The position numbers and the translations under genes were made by a program. The notes below the pieces were generated by a model. That model saw only the letters and a program-made list of their open reading frames with translations, did not search any database and was not told the origin of the DNA. 64,000 nt of DNA from Oscillospiraceae bacterium (lineage in GTDB: Bacteria > Bacillota > Clostridia > Oscillospirales > CAG-272): the NCBI GenBank assembly GCA_015063585.1, contig SVTW01000003.1, forward strand, positions 1 to 64,000. The letters run 5' to 3'. Shown one piece after another: positions 18,491 to 27,272 of the stretch. Every line of letters begins with the position of its first letter. Within the stretch, counting starts at the first letter, position 1.

Positions 18491-19408
18491 ATGCAACGCT
18501 TTACAACAACCTCCTCCGACGGAAAAACCACTCTCGCCGCTTATAAGCTGGTTCCCGAGAACCCGCGCGGCATGCTCCAGATCTCGCACGGCATGTGCGA
18601 GTACATTCTGCGCTACCGTGAATTCGCGCAGTTCCTCGCCAACGAGGGCATTCTGGTGTTCGGTCACGACCACCTCGGTCACGGCTACTCCGCGAAATCC
18701 ACCCGCGACCTCGGCTACACCGCAAAGGACGGCGGCGTTGACTTCCTCGTTGAGGACGTGCACAACCTCACTCTCAAAATGAAGCAGGAGTACCCCGATC
18801 TGCCCGTGATCCTGTTCGGTCACAGCATGGGCTCCTTCATCGCTCGCGCGGTGCTGGAGAAGTATTCCTCCACTTATCAGGCAGCCGTGATCTGCGGTAC
18901 GGCGGGCCCCGGTATGCCCACCGCATTCGGCAAGGCGGTTACCAAGCATATGATGACCTTCCTTGGAGAGCATTTCCGCTCCAAGATGCTCCGCCGCGTT
19001 TGCTTCGGCGGCTATAACAAAAAGTGCGGCGAGGGCTGTGACCGCAACGCATGGCTCACGCGCGACGAGGAGATCGTAAAGGCTTACAACGCCGATATGC
19101 TCTGCGTTTACAACTTCACCCTGCGCGGCTACTACGACCTCTTTACCCTGCTTGATCAGGTCAACCGCGAGGATTGGGCCGCTACCCTTTCCAAGGACCT
19201 TCCCGTGCTGGTCGTCAGCGGCGAGGAGGACCCCGTGGGCAATTGGGGCGAGGGACCGAAAAAGGTTGCCGAGGCTCTGCTGGCAGCCGACATGCGTGAC
19301 ATTACCCTCAAGCTCTACCCCGAAATGCGCCATGAGATCGTAAACGAGATCGGACGCGATGAGGTTTGGAAAGATCTGCTCGAATGGCTGAATCAGAAGT
19401 TCGCTTGA
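18491..19408 (+). CDS. alpha/beta hydrolase, lysophospholipase / monoacylglycerol lipase-like
   Basis: 305 residues, cytoplasmic, no signal peptide. The nucleophile elbow GHSMG puts the catalytic Ser at 112. The acid is probably the Asp in SGEEDPVGN and the base the His in MRHEIVNE near the C-terminus. The GHDHLGHGYS segment is typical of the serine aminopeptidase S33 / lysophospholipase group (Hydrolase_4), which cleaves mono- or lysophospholipid esters. A Cys-rich cap loop (VCFGGYNKKCGEGC) is unusual. The start codon is preceded by AGGTAGG. The gene overlaps the next one, ruvX, by 25 bases, so the two are probably translated together. The true substrate is not known. Confidence 0.82.
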   Translation: MQRFTTTSSDGKTTLAAYKLVPENPRGMLQISHGMCEYILRYREFAQFLANEGILVFGHDHLGHGYSAKSTRDLGYTAKDGGVDFLVEDVHNLTLKMKQEYPDLPVILFGHSMGSFIARAVLEKYSSTYQAAVICGTAGPGMPTAFGKAVTKHMMTFLGEHFRSKMLRRVCFGGYNKKCGEGCDRNAWLTRDEEIVKAYNADMLCVYNFTLRGYYDLFTLLDQVNREDWAATLSKDLPVLVVSGEEDPVGNWGEGPKKVAEALLAADMRDITLKLYPEMRHEIVNEIGRDEVWKDLLEWLNQKFA

Positions 19409-19848
19409 TCGACCTGCGCGAAACGAAGGGCCGCATTCTCGGCGTTGATTTCGGTGATACCAGAACCGGTCTTGCCGTGTCGGACATCGGCCGCTTTCTC
19501 GCCTCGGGGATCGGATACGTTTCGCCCGGCGGGATCGAAAAAACCGCCGCCGCGGTTGCCGACGTCGCACGTGAGCACGCGGTCGGTGCCGTTGTGGTGG
19601 GGCTCCCGCGCAACATGGACGGCTCGGAGGGCTTTCGCGCCGAGCGCTGCCGCGCGTTTGCCGCTCTGCTTTCCGAAAAGCTCGGCGGCAGCGTTCCCGT
19701 TGCCATGATCGACGAACGGCTTTCCACAGTCTCGGCATCGCGCTACCTCAACGAGACCAACACGCGCGGAAAACAGCGCAAGCAGGTGATCGACACGCTT
19801 TCGGCGCAGATCCTTTTGCAAAACGCGCTGGACCGCCTCAAAAATTAA
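19384..19848 (+). CDS. ruvX: RuvX / YqgF family Holliday-junction resolvase-like nuclease
   Basis: 154 residues. The RNase H-like fold is recognisable from GVDFGDTRTGLAVSD, VVGLPRNMDGSEG and DERLSTVSA, with acidic residues in the first and third that bind metal. Members are implicated in Holliday-junction resolution and in 16S rRNA 5' maturation. The ATG at 19384 overlaps the end of the upstream hydrolase gene by 25 bases; a start at 19366 is also in frame but is further from the conserved domain. In many Firmicutes ruvX sits with alaS and yrzL, which is not the case here. Confidence 0.9.
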   Translation: MAESEVRLIDLRETKGRILGVDFGDTRTGLAVSDIGRFLASGIGYVSPGGIEKTAAAVADVAREHAVGAVVVGLPRNMDGSEGFRAERCRAFAALLSEKLGGSVPVAMIDERLSTVSASRYLNETNTRGKQRKQVIDTLSAQILLQNALDRLKN

Positions 19849-19887
19849 GACAACATACAGGATCGGACATCGGGACTGTTGCATTCG

Positions 19888-19934
19888 CAGGGAGAAGCGA
19901 TACGGCTTCCGCATCGAACCGCAACAGTCCCGCT
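19888..19934 (+). other. inverted repeat downstream of ruvX
   Basis: CGGGACTGTTGC and GCAACAGTCCCG form a 12-bp stem around a loop of roughly 20 bases that has further pairing. There is no T-run after it, so it is not a canonical intrinsic terminator. It could be an RNA structure in the leader of the next gene (start at 19977). Confidence 0.5.
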
Positions 19935-19976
19935 TTGCCGACCGAACGGCTATCCCCCGAAAGGAATCCACAAAAC

Positions 19977-20852
19977 ATGAAACGCTCTATGCCGCCGCGC
20001 ATCGCGGCCATTCACGACCTCTCCTGCTTCGGCAGGTGCGCCCTCACCGTTGTGCTGCCAACGCTCTCGGTCATGGGCTATCAGGTCGTCCCCGTCCCAA
20101 CCGCTCTGCTCTCAACCCACACGGGCGGCTTTGACGGCATTTATTTCCGCGACCTCACCGCCGATATGGACGCCATCGCCGCCCATTTGGATCGGCTTGG
20201 GGTCTCGTTCCGCGCGATCTACACGGGCTTTCTCGGCAGTGCCGAGCAGATCGAGACCGTCTCGCGCTTTCTCGATCTCTTTGCCGCGCGCACCGACGAG
20301 AGCCAAAATACGCCGCTGATCCTGATCGACCCCGTAATGGGCGACGACGGCGTGCTCTACTCCACCTACACCCCTGAGCTGATGCGCGGAATGAAGCAGC
20401 TTGCCGCGCGCGCACAGCTTCTCACCCCCAACCTCACCGAGGCATGCTTTCTCACCGACACGCCGTGGCGCGATACCGCCGCGCTCCCCGAGGCCGAGGC
20501 GCTCGCCTTTGCCGAGTCGCTCCTTTGCGCGCTGGAAGGCATTTGCGGCGGCAGGATCGTGATCACGGGGATCGGGCTTTCGGACGGGACGCTGGCAAAC
20601 GTGGGCCGTGATACCGATGGCTCGCGCTTTTGCGTGCGCCTTCCGCATGAGGGCAGACCCTTTCCGGGTACGGGAGACCTTTTTGCGTCGGTCCTGCTCG
20701 GTGCCCTGCTCGACGGCAAGGAATTTCCCGCCGCCTGCGAAACGGCCGCGCGTTTTACCGCCGAGGTGATCCGCGATTCCGCCGCGATCGACGCCCCCGC
20801 GCGCAACGGTGTCGCGCTTGAATCGCATCTCGGCAAACTCGCCAATTTATGA
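19977..20852 (+). CDS. pyridoxal/pyridoxamine kinase-like protein (PdxY type)
   Basis: 291 residues of the ribokinase superfamily. It phosphorylates pyridoxal or pyridoxamine as part of vitamin B6 salvage. Visible features are IHDLSCFGRCALT near the N-terminus, STHTGGFDG, DPVMGDDG and, near the C-terminus, the anion-hole/catalytic signature PGTGDLFASVLLG, where the second Asp-type residue is the base. The ATG at 19977 follows AAGGAA at 19961. An upstream in-frame start at 19935 lies inside the inverted repeat region and is less likely. Its stop overlaps the frame of the next gene by a few bases, so the two are probably one transcript. Assignment to PdxY rather than PdxK is by sequence feel. 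Confidence 0.82.
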   Translation: MKRSMPPRIAAIHDLSCFGRCALTVVLPTLSVMGYQVVPVPTALLSTHTGGFDGIYFRDLTADMDAIAAHLDRLGVSFRAIYTGFLGSAEQIETVSRFLDLFAARTDESQNTPLILIDPVMGDDGVLYSTYTPELMRGMKQLAARAQLLTPNLTEACFLTDTPWRDTAALPEAEALAFAESLLCALEGICGGRIVITGIGLSDGTLANVGRDTDGSRFCVRLPHEGRPFPGTGDLFASVLLGALLDGKEFPAACETAARFTAEVIRDSAAIDAPARNGVALESHLGKLANL

Positions 20853-20866
20853 AAGGAAGCTCAAAA

Positions 20867-21586
20867 ATGCCAAATTTCCGTAAAGTCCGCATCGTCGGAC
20901 GCATCATTCGCACCCTTTTGGTGCTTCTGGTCGTTGCCATCAATGCGCTCCTTCTCTGGCGTGTGTTCGTCTCCACCAAGCCCCCCCGCGAGATCGGACA
21001 TCTGCAAGCAAACGAAGCGCTTGTTTCGGCTTACGAGACCCACGGCACCTCGCTCACCCTGCGCTATCAGGAGCAGGCATCGATCACGCGCGCCGAGGGC
21101 AACTACGGCTATTTCTCGGTCACGCAGTGCGTCTTCATTCCCGAAGCCGAGCAGGTGCAGATCGTTTTGCGCTACAACAACAGCACGATCCGCCATCTCG
21201 CCGAGGACTACACGCTCGATGAGATCCCCGACCGGGAAAACCATCTCTTTGACGTTACGTTGGTGAAAACCACCGACCTTACCCCCGAGGACAGCTCGGA
21301 CAATATCCAGCCCGAAACGCTTGAAAAAACTCGCTATTCTCCAAATGAAAACTATTTGCGCGACACCACCTCGCTCTACACCTACTACCGCTACACCTTT
21401 GACGGGGTCTGTGTGGACGATCTGACGGTTGGCGTATTTGTGGATATATTCTACGTGGACGACCTCAACTATGAGGAAAAAGCTTACGGCACGCTCTGCA
21501 TCTACGATGACGGCTCGGAATGGCTTGCCTATTCGCTCTCCGGTGCCGACAAGGCGGCTCTCGCCGCTTGGCGTGAGGAAAACTGA
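20867..21586 (+). CDS. hypothetical single-pass membrane protein
   Basis: 239 residues, not recognised. One membrane segment lies near the N-terminus (about 10-35, rich in Leu/Val/Ile) after a basic stretch, so the remaining 200 residues should face outside. That part is beta-rich with many Tyr, Asp and Glu and no Cys pair, and it resembles other extracytoplasmic domains of unknown function. The ATG at 20867 is preferred because AAAGGA is at 20852-20857; an earlier in-frame ATG at 20849 would place the ribosome binding site inside the coding region. It follows the kinase gene by 14 bases. Confidence 0.7.
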   Translation: MPNFRKVRIVGRIIRTLLVLLVVAINALLLWRVFVSTKPPREIGHLQANEALVSAYETHGTSLTLRYQEQASITRAEGNYGYFSVTQCVFIPEAEQVQIVLRYNNSTIRHLAEDYTLDEIPDRENHLFDVTLVKTTDLTPEDSSDNIQPETLEKTRYSPNENYLRDTTSLYTYYRYTFDGVCVDDLTVGVFVDIFYVDDLNYEEKAYGTLCIYDDGSEWLAYSLSGADKAALAAWREEN

Positions 21587-21648
21587 CAAACGATCTTATT
21601 TTTTGCGGCATCAATCTGCCAATATCAGAACAGAAAGGACTCCTTGCC

Positions 21649-22647
21649 ATGAACGTTCCCTATTCTCACGAAAGCATTCGCCTGACAGGTCGTTGGGACA
21701 CGCGTGATCCCCACGCCGCCGTTGCGACCGCTACGGGCTCTTATATTGAATTTGCCTTTGAGGGCAAAATGGCACTCGTGCATTTTGACGTTTCGATGAA
21801 CGCCACGCCGCGCCTGCATCTATGGCTCCAGCTCGACGGCGGCGACATGTTTGACGCTCCGATCGACAGCCACATGCGTGTGATCGCGAAAACCGAAGGC
21901 AAGCACGTCTGCCGCATCATCTACCGCGGCGGCACCGAGCAGGAAAGACGCTGGTACGCGCCCCTGACCGCGAAGGTCTCCTTTATGGGCGTTCAAACCG
22001 AAAAGCCGATCCCGATCCCTGCCGACAACCGCCGTGTGATCGAATTTGTGGGCGACTCGATCACCGAGGGTGTACTGATCGACGTGGATTTTGCCGAAGG
22101 CGGCATGCCCGCGCACGAGATCAGCCAGCTCAACCGCTGTTATCTCGACGACGTTTGCGCTACCTACGCATGGCAGACCGCCGAGGCGCTTGATCTGCGT
22201 CCCGTCTTTATGGGCTACGGCGCTGTGGGGGTCACGCGCGTTGGTTGCGGCTCGGTCCCCTTCGCACAAAACGCTTATCCCTTCAATTTCGACGGCTCGC
22301 CCATTACGCACGCGCCCTCCGATTTCGTTCTGATCAATCACGGCGCAAACGACCGCGGCAGACCCACCGCTCTCTATCTGGAAAATTACGCGCGGCTGCT
22401 TGACGTTGTGCGCGAAAAGAATCCCAACGCGACCGTGATCGCGCTCTCGGCTTTCTGTGGTGCGCATCACGCGGAGCTTGGCGAAATGATTGCCGACTAC
22501 AACGCAAAGAACAACTGCAACGTCCGCTTCATCGATTCCAACGGTTGGATCTCCCCCGAGCCCCTGCACCCCCTGCGTGACGGGCATAACACCGTGGCAG
22601 AGCATCTGATCCCGCTCCTGAAGGAAATTGTTTCCGAGCAGGCATAA
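21649..22647 (+). CDS. SGNH/GDSL esterase with N-terminal beta domain (CE2-like)
   Basis: 332 residues without a signal peptide. Residues 1-125 form a jelly-roll-like beta domain. Residues about 130-330 are an SGNH hydrolase: GDSITEG carries the nucleophile Ser, NHGANDRG is block III, and PLHPLRDGHN has the His/Asp of block V. This two-domain order is that of carbohydrate esterase family 2 (acetyl-xylan or other sugar esterases). AGAAAGGA precedes the ATG. thiN follows 14 bases downstream, which suggests co-transcription without an obvious functional link. A cytoplasmic position would imply action on imported oligosaccharides; that is inference. Confidence 0.85.
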   Translation: MNVPYSHESIRLTGRWDTRDPHAAVATATGSYIEFAFEGKMALVHFDVSMNATPRLHLWLQLDGGDMFDAPIDSHMRVIAKTEGKHVCRIIYRGGTEQERRWYAPLTAKVSFMGVQTEKPIPIPADNRRVIEFVGDSITEGVLIDVDFAEGGMPAHEISQLNRCYLDDVCATYAWQTAEALDLRPVFMGYGAVGVTRVGCGSVPFAQNAYPFNFDGSPITHAPSDFVLINHGANDRGRPTALYLENYARLLDVVREKNPNATVIALSAFCGAHHAELGEMIADYNAKNNCNVRFIDSNGWISPEPLHPLRDGHNTVAEHLIPLLKEIVSEQA

Positions 22648-22661
22648 ATAAGGACGCAGGC

Positions 22662-23285
22662 ATGAAGGCTTTTATCTATACGGGCGGTAAGATCCACCCC
22701 GCGCTTGTAACCGAAGCACCAAAGGAAGGCGACCTGGTCCTTGCGGCAGATTCGGGCTACACCAACGCGCGTGCACTTGGTGTGATGCCGCAGATCCTGC
22801 TCGGCGACTTTGACTCACTCGGCGAGGAAAACCTCCCCGACAACGTGGAGCTGATCCGCGTGCCTGCCGAGAAGGACGACACCGACACCCAGCTCGCCGT
22901 GCGCACGGCTTTGGAGCGCGGAGCCAACGAGCTTGTGATCATCGGTGGCTTGGAGGGTCGCCTCGACCACACGCTCTCCTCGGTCGCGATCCTCGAATAC
23001 CTCGACAAAAACCATATCCACGCGCTGATGACAAGTGGCAAAAACCGCGTGCGCTTTCTGCGGAACAACAGTACGCTCATCGCACGCAGTGCCTACCGCT
23101 ATCTCTCGCTCATCGCCGCCGACCCGATCGTAAAAGGCGTGACGCTCGATGGCTGCAAGTACCCGCTCAAAAACGCGCGCCTCTCGCGCACCTTCCAATA
23201 CGCAGTCTCCAACGAGATCATCGGAAACTGCGCTTTTCTCGACGTCCGCCGCGGCGGTGTCTGGATCATCGAAAGCATCGACTAA
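22662..23285 (+). CDS. thiN: thiamine pyrophosphokinase
   Basis: 207 residues. It transfers pyrophosphate from ATP to thiamine to make the cofactor TPP. Family motifs are in order: AADSGYTNA, LLGDFDSLG, EKDDTDTQLAV and GGLEGRLDHTLSS, followed by the C-terminal beta-sandwich thiamine-binding domain (about 130-207). The start ATG follows AAGGAC, 14 bases after the SGNH esterase stop. In many Clostridia thiN follows rpe and rsgA, which is not so here. No TPP riboswitch was seen upstream. Mosaic array II begins directly downstream. Confidence 0.93.
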   Translation: MKAFIYTGGKIHPALVTEAPKEGDLVLAADSGYTNARALGVMPQILLGDFDSLGEENLPDNVELIRVPAEKDDTDTQLAVRTALERGANELVIIGGLEGRLDHTLSSVAILEYLDKNHIHALMTSGKNRVRFLRNNSTLIARSAYRYLSLIAADPIVKGVTLDGCKYPLKNARLSRTFQYAVSNEIIGNCAFLDVRRGGVWIIESID

Positions 23286-23289
23286 AACT

Positions 23290-23860
23290 TGATCTAAAAC
23301 ACGGGGACGCGGTTTTTGCGAGGGCGCGGTTTGCGGGGTCTTTTTGAAAAAAGACCCCTGCACCCCAAAAACTTTCCCGAACCAATTTTTATGGTGTGAT
23401 GGGGTGTCCATCGTCTCAGGACATAGATATTGCCAATTGCCGTCAGGCGCCACCAAGACCCTGCCGGCACTACCGATAAAGAAAGAATAACCCTTGTCTT
23501 GTAGGGACCGGCGTCCTCGACGGTCCAAAGAAGGAATGAATGACACCACGGTGTGGTGTCAGAACGCGAGCGTGACCGAGCCGCAGTGAGAACTCGACGG
23601 TCCAAATGCAATAATATTAAACCCCTGCCGGCACTACCGATAAAGCGAGATTTTCCACAGCCTCCCTCCGGGAGGGAGGTGGGTTTTGCGTAGCAAAAGC
23701 CGGAAGGAGCCGGCGATGGCTATGCCTTACAATTCCCAAAAACGATACTGACGTGAATCATACACAAACTCCATCGGCACTCGCGGAGGACGCGGGGGTA
23801 CGTTTTTTGCGGGGAGGCAATCTTCGTCAGAAAACTTCTTTCAAGAACTTTTCTGACAAA
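23290..23860. repeat. mosaic repeat array II
   Basis: Lies between thiN and the radical SAM gene; no gene inside. Order: a GGGGACGCGG tract (about 23302-23334); M1 reversed with the GGGGTC hairpin (23334-23473); M5 (about 23494-23616), whose right end joins the pivot CCCTGCCGGCAC; M4 (23652-23760); and a degenerate copy of the M1 hairpin (23826-23858) ending just before the ribosome binding site of the next gene. Confidence 0.85.
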
Positions 23861-23888
23861 AAATAAAAAAGGAGAAACCAACGAAAAG

Positions 23889-25268
23889 ATGAGCATTGGC
23901 AATTTTTTAGCGCAACGGCGCGCATGGCGGCAGGGAGTACGTCACTGCACCTTTGACCCGCAGGGTCCCGGTGTAGTACGGATCCATCTGATCCCGCCGC
24001 GTCCGCGTTTTTTCGGCACGGCACCGCACATTGTCATATTAAACGGCTACTATCTGCTCCCGATCGGCTATTCATGGGCGATCCTGCTTTCGCATTTTAT
24101 GGAGGAGGTGGAAGCCACGGGCGGTGATCCGATCGACGACGCCGAAACCGAAGCTCTCATCGAACGCACGGTTGCGCGGACACGCCGCTTCTACCGTCAC
24201 GCATCGGCGGAGGAGCTGCGCGAAGACCTGAACGAGATTCTGGACGTCCTTTTCGCCGTTGCGGGCGGAGCCAATCCCGACGCCGAGATCGAGCGTCTTT
24301 CGATCCGTTCCTATGCCAAGCACATGACCGCACCGCACCGCATGGATCTGATGGTGAGTGCCATGACAGACGAGGGCGGTGCATGGAAATGCAATCAAAA
24401 ATGCCGCTTCTGCTATGCGGCAGGGCAGAGTCTTTCGGGAACGCGCGAGCTTTCGGGCGACGAATGGAAGCGTGTGATCGACCGTCTCCGCCGCGCGGGC
24501 GTGCCCATGCTGACCTTCACGGGCGGTGAACCCACACTGCGCGAGGACCTTTGCGAGCTCGTCGCGCATGCGAAATGGTTCGTAACAAGACTGAACACCA
24601 ACGGCGTGGCGCTCACGCGTGCGCTTGCCGACGGTCTTTGCAAAGCCGAGCTCGACAGCGTGCAGATCACGCTTTATTCCGCCGACGAGACCGTACATAA
24701 CACGCTTGTTGGGGCGTCGCATCATGCCGACACCTTGCGCGGCATTGAAAACGCGCTCGCGGCGGGGCTCGACGTCAGTGTAAACACCCCGCTCTGCCGC
24801 CTCAATGCCGACTACCCTGCCACGCTCACGCTCCTGCACCGCCTTGGAGTCCGTTACGTCACGCTGAGCGGACTGATCTGCACGGGTGGTGCGGCAAGTG
24901 CGCATGCCGATCAGGATCTGACCGAGGACGAGCTCTGCGCGATCCTTGGCGCGGCAAAGGAATTTTGCGACACGCACGGCATGGAGCTTGATTTTACCTC
25001 TCCCGGTCTGATTGCATCGGAACGCCTGGAGGCACTCGGCTTGCGTGTTCCGATGTGCGGCGCCGCGCTTTCTAACATGGCGGTCTCGCCCGACGGGCAC
25101 GCGATCCCCTGCCAGAGCTGGCTCTCCGCAGATGCCACGCTCGGCAACCTGCTCACCGATCCATTCGACAAAATATGGAAGCACCGCATCTGCCGCCGTC
25201 TGCGCGCAATGACCGAAGCCGAGGCACTGCGTTGCCCCTTCCGCTCCGCATCGGGAAAGGAGATTTGA
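23889..25268 (+). CDS. radical SAM enzyme with SPASM-like C-terminus
   Basis: 459 residues, cytoplasmic. C168-x3-C172-x2-C175 (CNQKCRFC) binds the 4Fe-4S cluster that cleaves S-adenosylmethionine; TFTGGEPTLRED is the SAM-binding GGE motif. The C-terminal region has further Cys (MCGAAL, AIPCQSW, LRCPFR), as in SPASM or twitch domains that hold auxiliary clusters in peptide-modifying enzymes. Residues 1-150 form an extra domain with VILNGYYLLPIG and helices; it might be a PqqD/RRE-like peptide-binding unit, but I cannot prove it. The stop codon is one base from the ATG of the next gene, whose product ends in a Cys-Ala repeat; this is the natural candidate substrate. AAAAGGAGA precedes the start. 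The reaction is unknown. Confidence 0.88.
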   Translation: MSIGNFLAQRRAWRQGVRHCTFDPQGPGVVRIHLIPPRPRFFGTAPHIVILNGYYLLPIGYSWAILLSHFMEEVEATGGDPIDDAETEALIERTVARTRRFYRHASAEELREDLNEILDVLFAVAGGANPDAEIERLSIRSYAKHMTAPHRMDLMVSAMTDEGGAWKCNQKCRFCYAAGQSLSGTRELSGDEWKRVIDRLRRAGVPMLTFTGGEPTLREDLCELVAHAKWFVTRLNTNGVALTRALADGLCKAELDSVQITLYSADETVHNTLVGASHHADTLRGIENALAAGLDVSVNTPLCRLNADYPATLTLLHRLGVRYVTLSGLICTGGAASAHADQDLTEDELCAILGAAKEFCDTHGMELDFTSPGLIASERLEALGLRVPMCGAALSNMAVSPDGHAIPCQSWLSADATLGNLLTDPFDKIWKHRICRRLRAMTEAEALRCPFRSASGKEI

Positions 25269-25269
25269 A

Positions 25270-26322
25270 ATGGCAAGCAAAAAGAAAAAATACTCCCCCG
25301 ATCCCTTTTCCGAGCAGGAGATCCGCAAAAAACGAAAATTCCCAATCCTTGACACGATCCTGATGGTCTGTCTGGTCGTGTTGCAGATCTGCATGGTCAT
25401 TTTGGCAATCATCTACAACCCCCAACCGCAGGACGTGATCAATGCGTATGAGATCACGGTCGAGCCGCGCGGTGACGGCACGCTCGACATCACCTACCGC
25501 CTCCTTTGGACGCCGCTGGACGAGGACGAGCCGCTGACGTGGATCGAAATTGGCATGCCGAACCGCTCCTTTACGGTGGATCGCACTTCTCTCGGCGGTG
25601 CGGCAAGCAGCACGGTGCCCTACATCGAGGACGATTTCTGCACGTTGGAGGTCCACCTCGACCGCGCCTATACGGCTGGCGAGCAGCTCGAAATTTGCTT
25701 TACCGTCAACCAAGCCAACATGCTTTGCAAGGACGAGGACGGCTATTTCTACGAGCTGATCCCCTCTTGGTTCAACGCTACCCCCGTGGAGCATTTTACC
25801 TTCCGTTGGAAGGACGCGGTGGGGCTGACCGAAACCAACGCGGCATCGAAAAAGTCCTCCTATCACGTTTGGGAGGGCGAAATGCCCTGCGGCACCTACG
25901 TTCCCATGACGGTGCGCTATAACGCCGACTCCTTCCGGGGCGCGCAAACCGTAAAATATGAGGAATTCAACGATTCGGACGTTGAAGACACCCTGCGCGG
26001 CGATAAGATCGGAATGGTGATCGGAATGGTCTTTTTGATCCTGTTGGTCGGCGCCTTTGAGGTCTATCTGATCGACAGCTTCGTTTCCTACGATCGCGGA
26101 CGCGGATTCCTTTCGGGTCACGGTCACCGCGTGCATCTCTACGGACGCGTCAATCCCCTCTATCGCACCGCCTGCAATGAGGCGTCCGCCTCGCACCGCT
26201 ATCGCGGCGGAGGCGGCGGTTGCGCCTGCGCATGTGCCTGCGCCTGCGCTTGCGCCGGCGGCGGCAGAGCCGGCTGTAGCCAAAAAGACGGCTTCGCTTG
26301 GAAAAAACATTTGAATACCTAA
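25270..26322 (+). CDS. membrane protein with a six-fold Cys-Ala cytoplasmic tail, candidate radical SAM substrate
   Basis: 350 residues. A Lys-rich N-terminus (1-23) is followed by a membrane segment (about 24-47), an extracytoplasmic beta-rich domain (about 50-240), a second membrane segment (about 247-270) and a C-terminal tail. By the positive-inside rule both ends face the cytoplasm. The tail reads RYRGGGGG, then six Cys-Ala dipeptides (residues 318-329), then GGGRAGC. The dipeptides use both TGC and TGT and three Ala codons, so the repeat seems kept at protein level. The gene begins one base after the radical SAM stop, with AAAGGAG at 25257, so translation is coupled. Likely roles are a thioether-modified peptide segment or a metal/cluster-binding tail; both are inference. 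I have an impression of similar tails in other gut Clostridia but cannot name a family. Confidence 0.85.
   Translation: MASKKKKYSPDPFSEQEIRKKRKFPILDTILMVCLVVLQICMVILAIIYNPQPQDVINAYEITVEPRGDGTLDITYRLLWTPLDEDEPLTWIEIGMPNRSFTVDRTSLGGAASSTVPYIEDDFCTLEVHLDRAYTAGEQLEICFTVNQANMLCKDEDGYFYELIPSWFNATPVEHFTFRWKDAVGLTETNAASKKSSYHVWEGEMPCGTYVPMTVRYNADSFRGAQTVKYEEFNDSDVEDTLRGDKIGMVIGMVFLILLVGAFEVYLIDSFVSYDRGRGFLSGHGHRVHLYGRVNPLYRTACNEASASHRYRGGGGGCACACACACACAGGGRAGCSQKDGFAWKKHLNT
26221..26280 (+). other. Cys-Ala repeat and Gly-rich motif coding segment
   Basis: The codons at 26221-26256 read Cys-Ala six times (TGC GCC, TGC GCA, TGT GCC, TGC GCC, TGC GCT, TGC GCC). GGC GGC GGC AGA GCC GGC TGT AGC follows, giving GGGRAGCS. 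Five Gly codons stand directly before it. Confidence 0.95.
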
Positions 26323-26328
26323 AATAAA

Positions 26329-26499
26329 GAGGCTGCGTCATTGGCGCAGCCTCTGCTCAAAAAAGCCGACGGTAGGCTTTTTTGTAGCGCGGAATTTGCG
26401 GTTTTCGACTGCAAAGCCGTCGAAAATTGCGGTGTTTAGCCGCAAAGCGAAAACGTCGGGGGTGAGTACCAAATGCATTTTGGCATTTGACTCACCCCC
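26329..26499 (-). repeat. M6 repeat, inverted copy
   Basis: Reverse complement of the element at 2995-3166, with small differences in the loops and in the hairpin arms. It starts seven bases after the stop codon of the Cys-Ala protein gene, where the GAGGCTGCG/CGCAGCCTC stem could act as the terminator of the radical SAM unit. Confidence 0.85.
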
Positions 26500-27180
26500 T
26501 TTATCGTACCCCCGCGTCCTCCGCGAGTGCCGATAAAGTTTGTGTATGATTCACGTCGTTCCCGTTTTTGGGAATTGTAAGGCATAGCCATCGCCGGCTC
26601 CTTCCGGCTTTTGCTACGCAAAACCCACCTCCCTCCCGGAGGGAGGCTATGGGAAAACTCGCTTTTCCGCGAGCGCCGGCAGGGTCTTGGCGGCACCTGA
26701 CGGCAATCGGTAGTACCTAAGTCCTGAGACGATGGATACCCCATCACACTATAAAAATCGTTCGGGAAAGTTCTTGAAAGGTGTCGGAAAACTTCTTTCA
26801 AGAAGTTTTCTGACAAAAAACGCGTCCCGTGTTGCTCTCGGAACTCCACAGCCGATTTTTCTTTGCAGGAAGGAGGCGCAAAGAAAAATCTATCAAAAAG
26901 AAACGCCGATAAGGGAGTTTCGCGCTGTGCGGAGCGCGCCAAGGGCTACTCGCCCTTGACCTCGCAAGCTTTTGAAAAAGCTTGACCAAAACTTTTCCGC
27001 AAGAGCTCTCGGTTTTTTCGCGAGTGCCGGCAGGGTCTTGGCGGTGCCTGACGGCAATCGGTAGCACCTAAGTCCTGAGACGATGGATACCCCATCACAC
27101 TATAAAAATCGTTCGGGAAAGTTCTTGAAAGGTGTCGGAAAACTTCTTTCAAGAAGTTTTCTGACAAAAACCGCGTCCTC
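26500..27180. repeat. mosaic repeat array III
   Basis: Between the M6 copy and the FtsK-like gene. Order: M4 reversed (about 26560-26660); M1 (26680-26818); M2 (26828-27008); M1 (27020-27168). M2 joins the second M1 through CGCGAGTGCCGGCAGGG. No gene. Confidence 0.85.
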
Positions 27181-27208
27181 GCGTCTCCGCATCATGCGGT
27201 TTTAGCGG

Positions 27209-27237
27209 TTGACTTTTACGCGGGATTCTGTTATAAT
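27209..27237 (+). promoter_or_regulatory. promoter of the FtsK-like gene
   Basis: TTGACT at 27209-27214, 17 bp, TATAAT at 27232-27237; the gene's AGGAGG is at 27258-27263. Confidence 0.85.
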
Positions 27238-27272
27238 GAAACGGAAGAATCCAAGAGAGGAGGCATTTTAAA

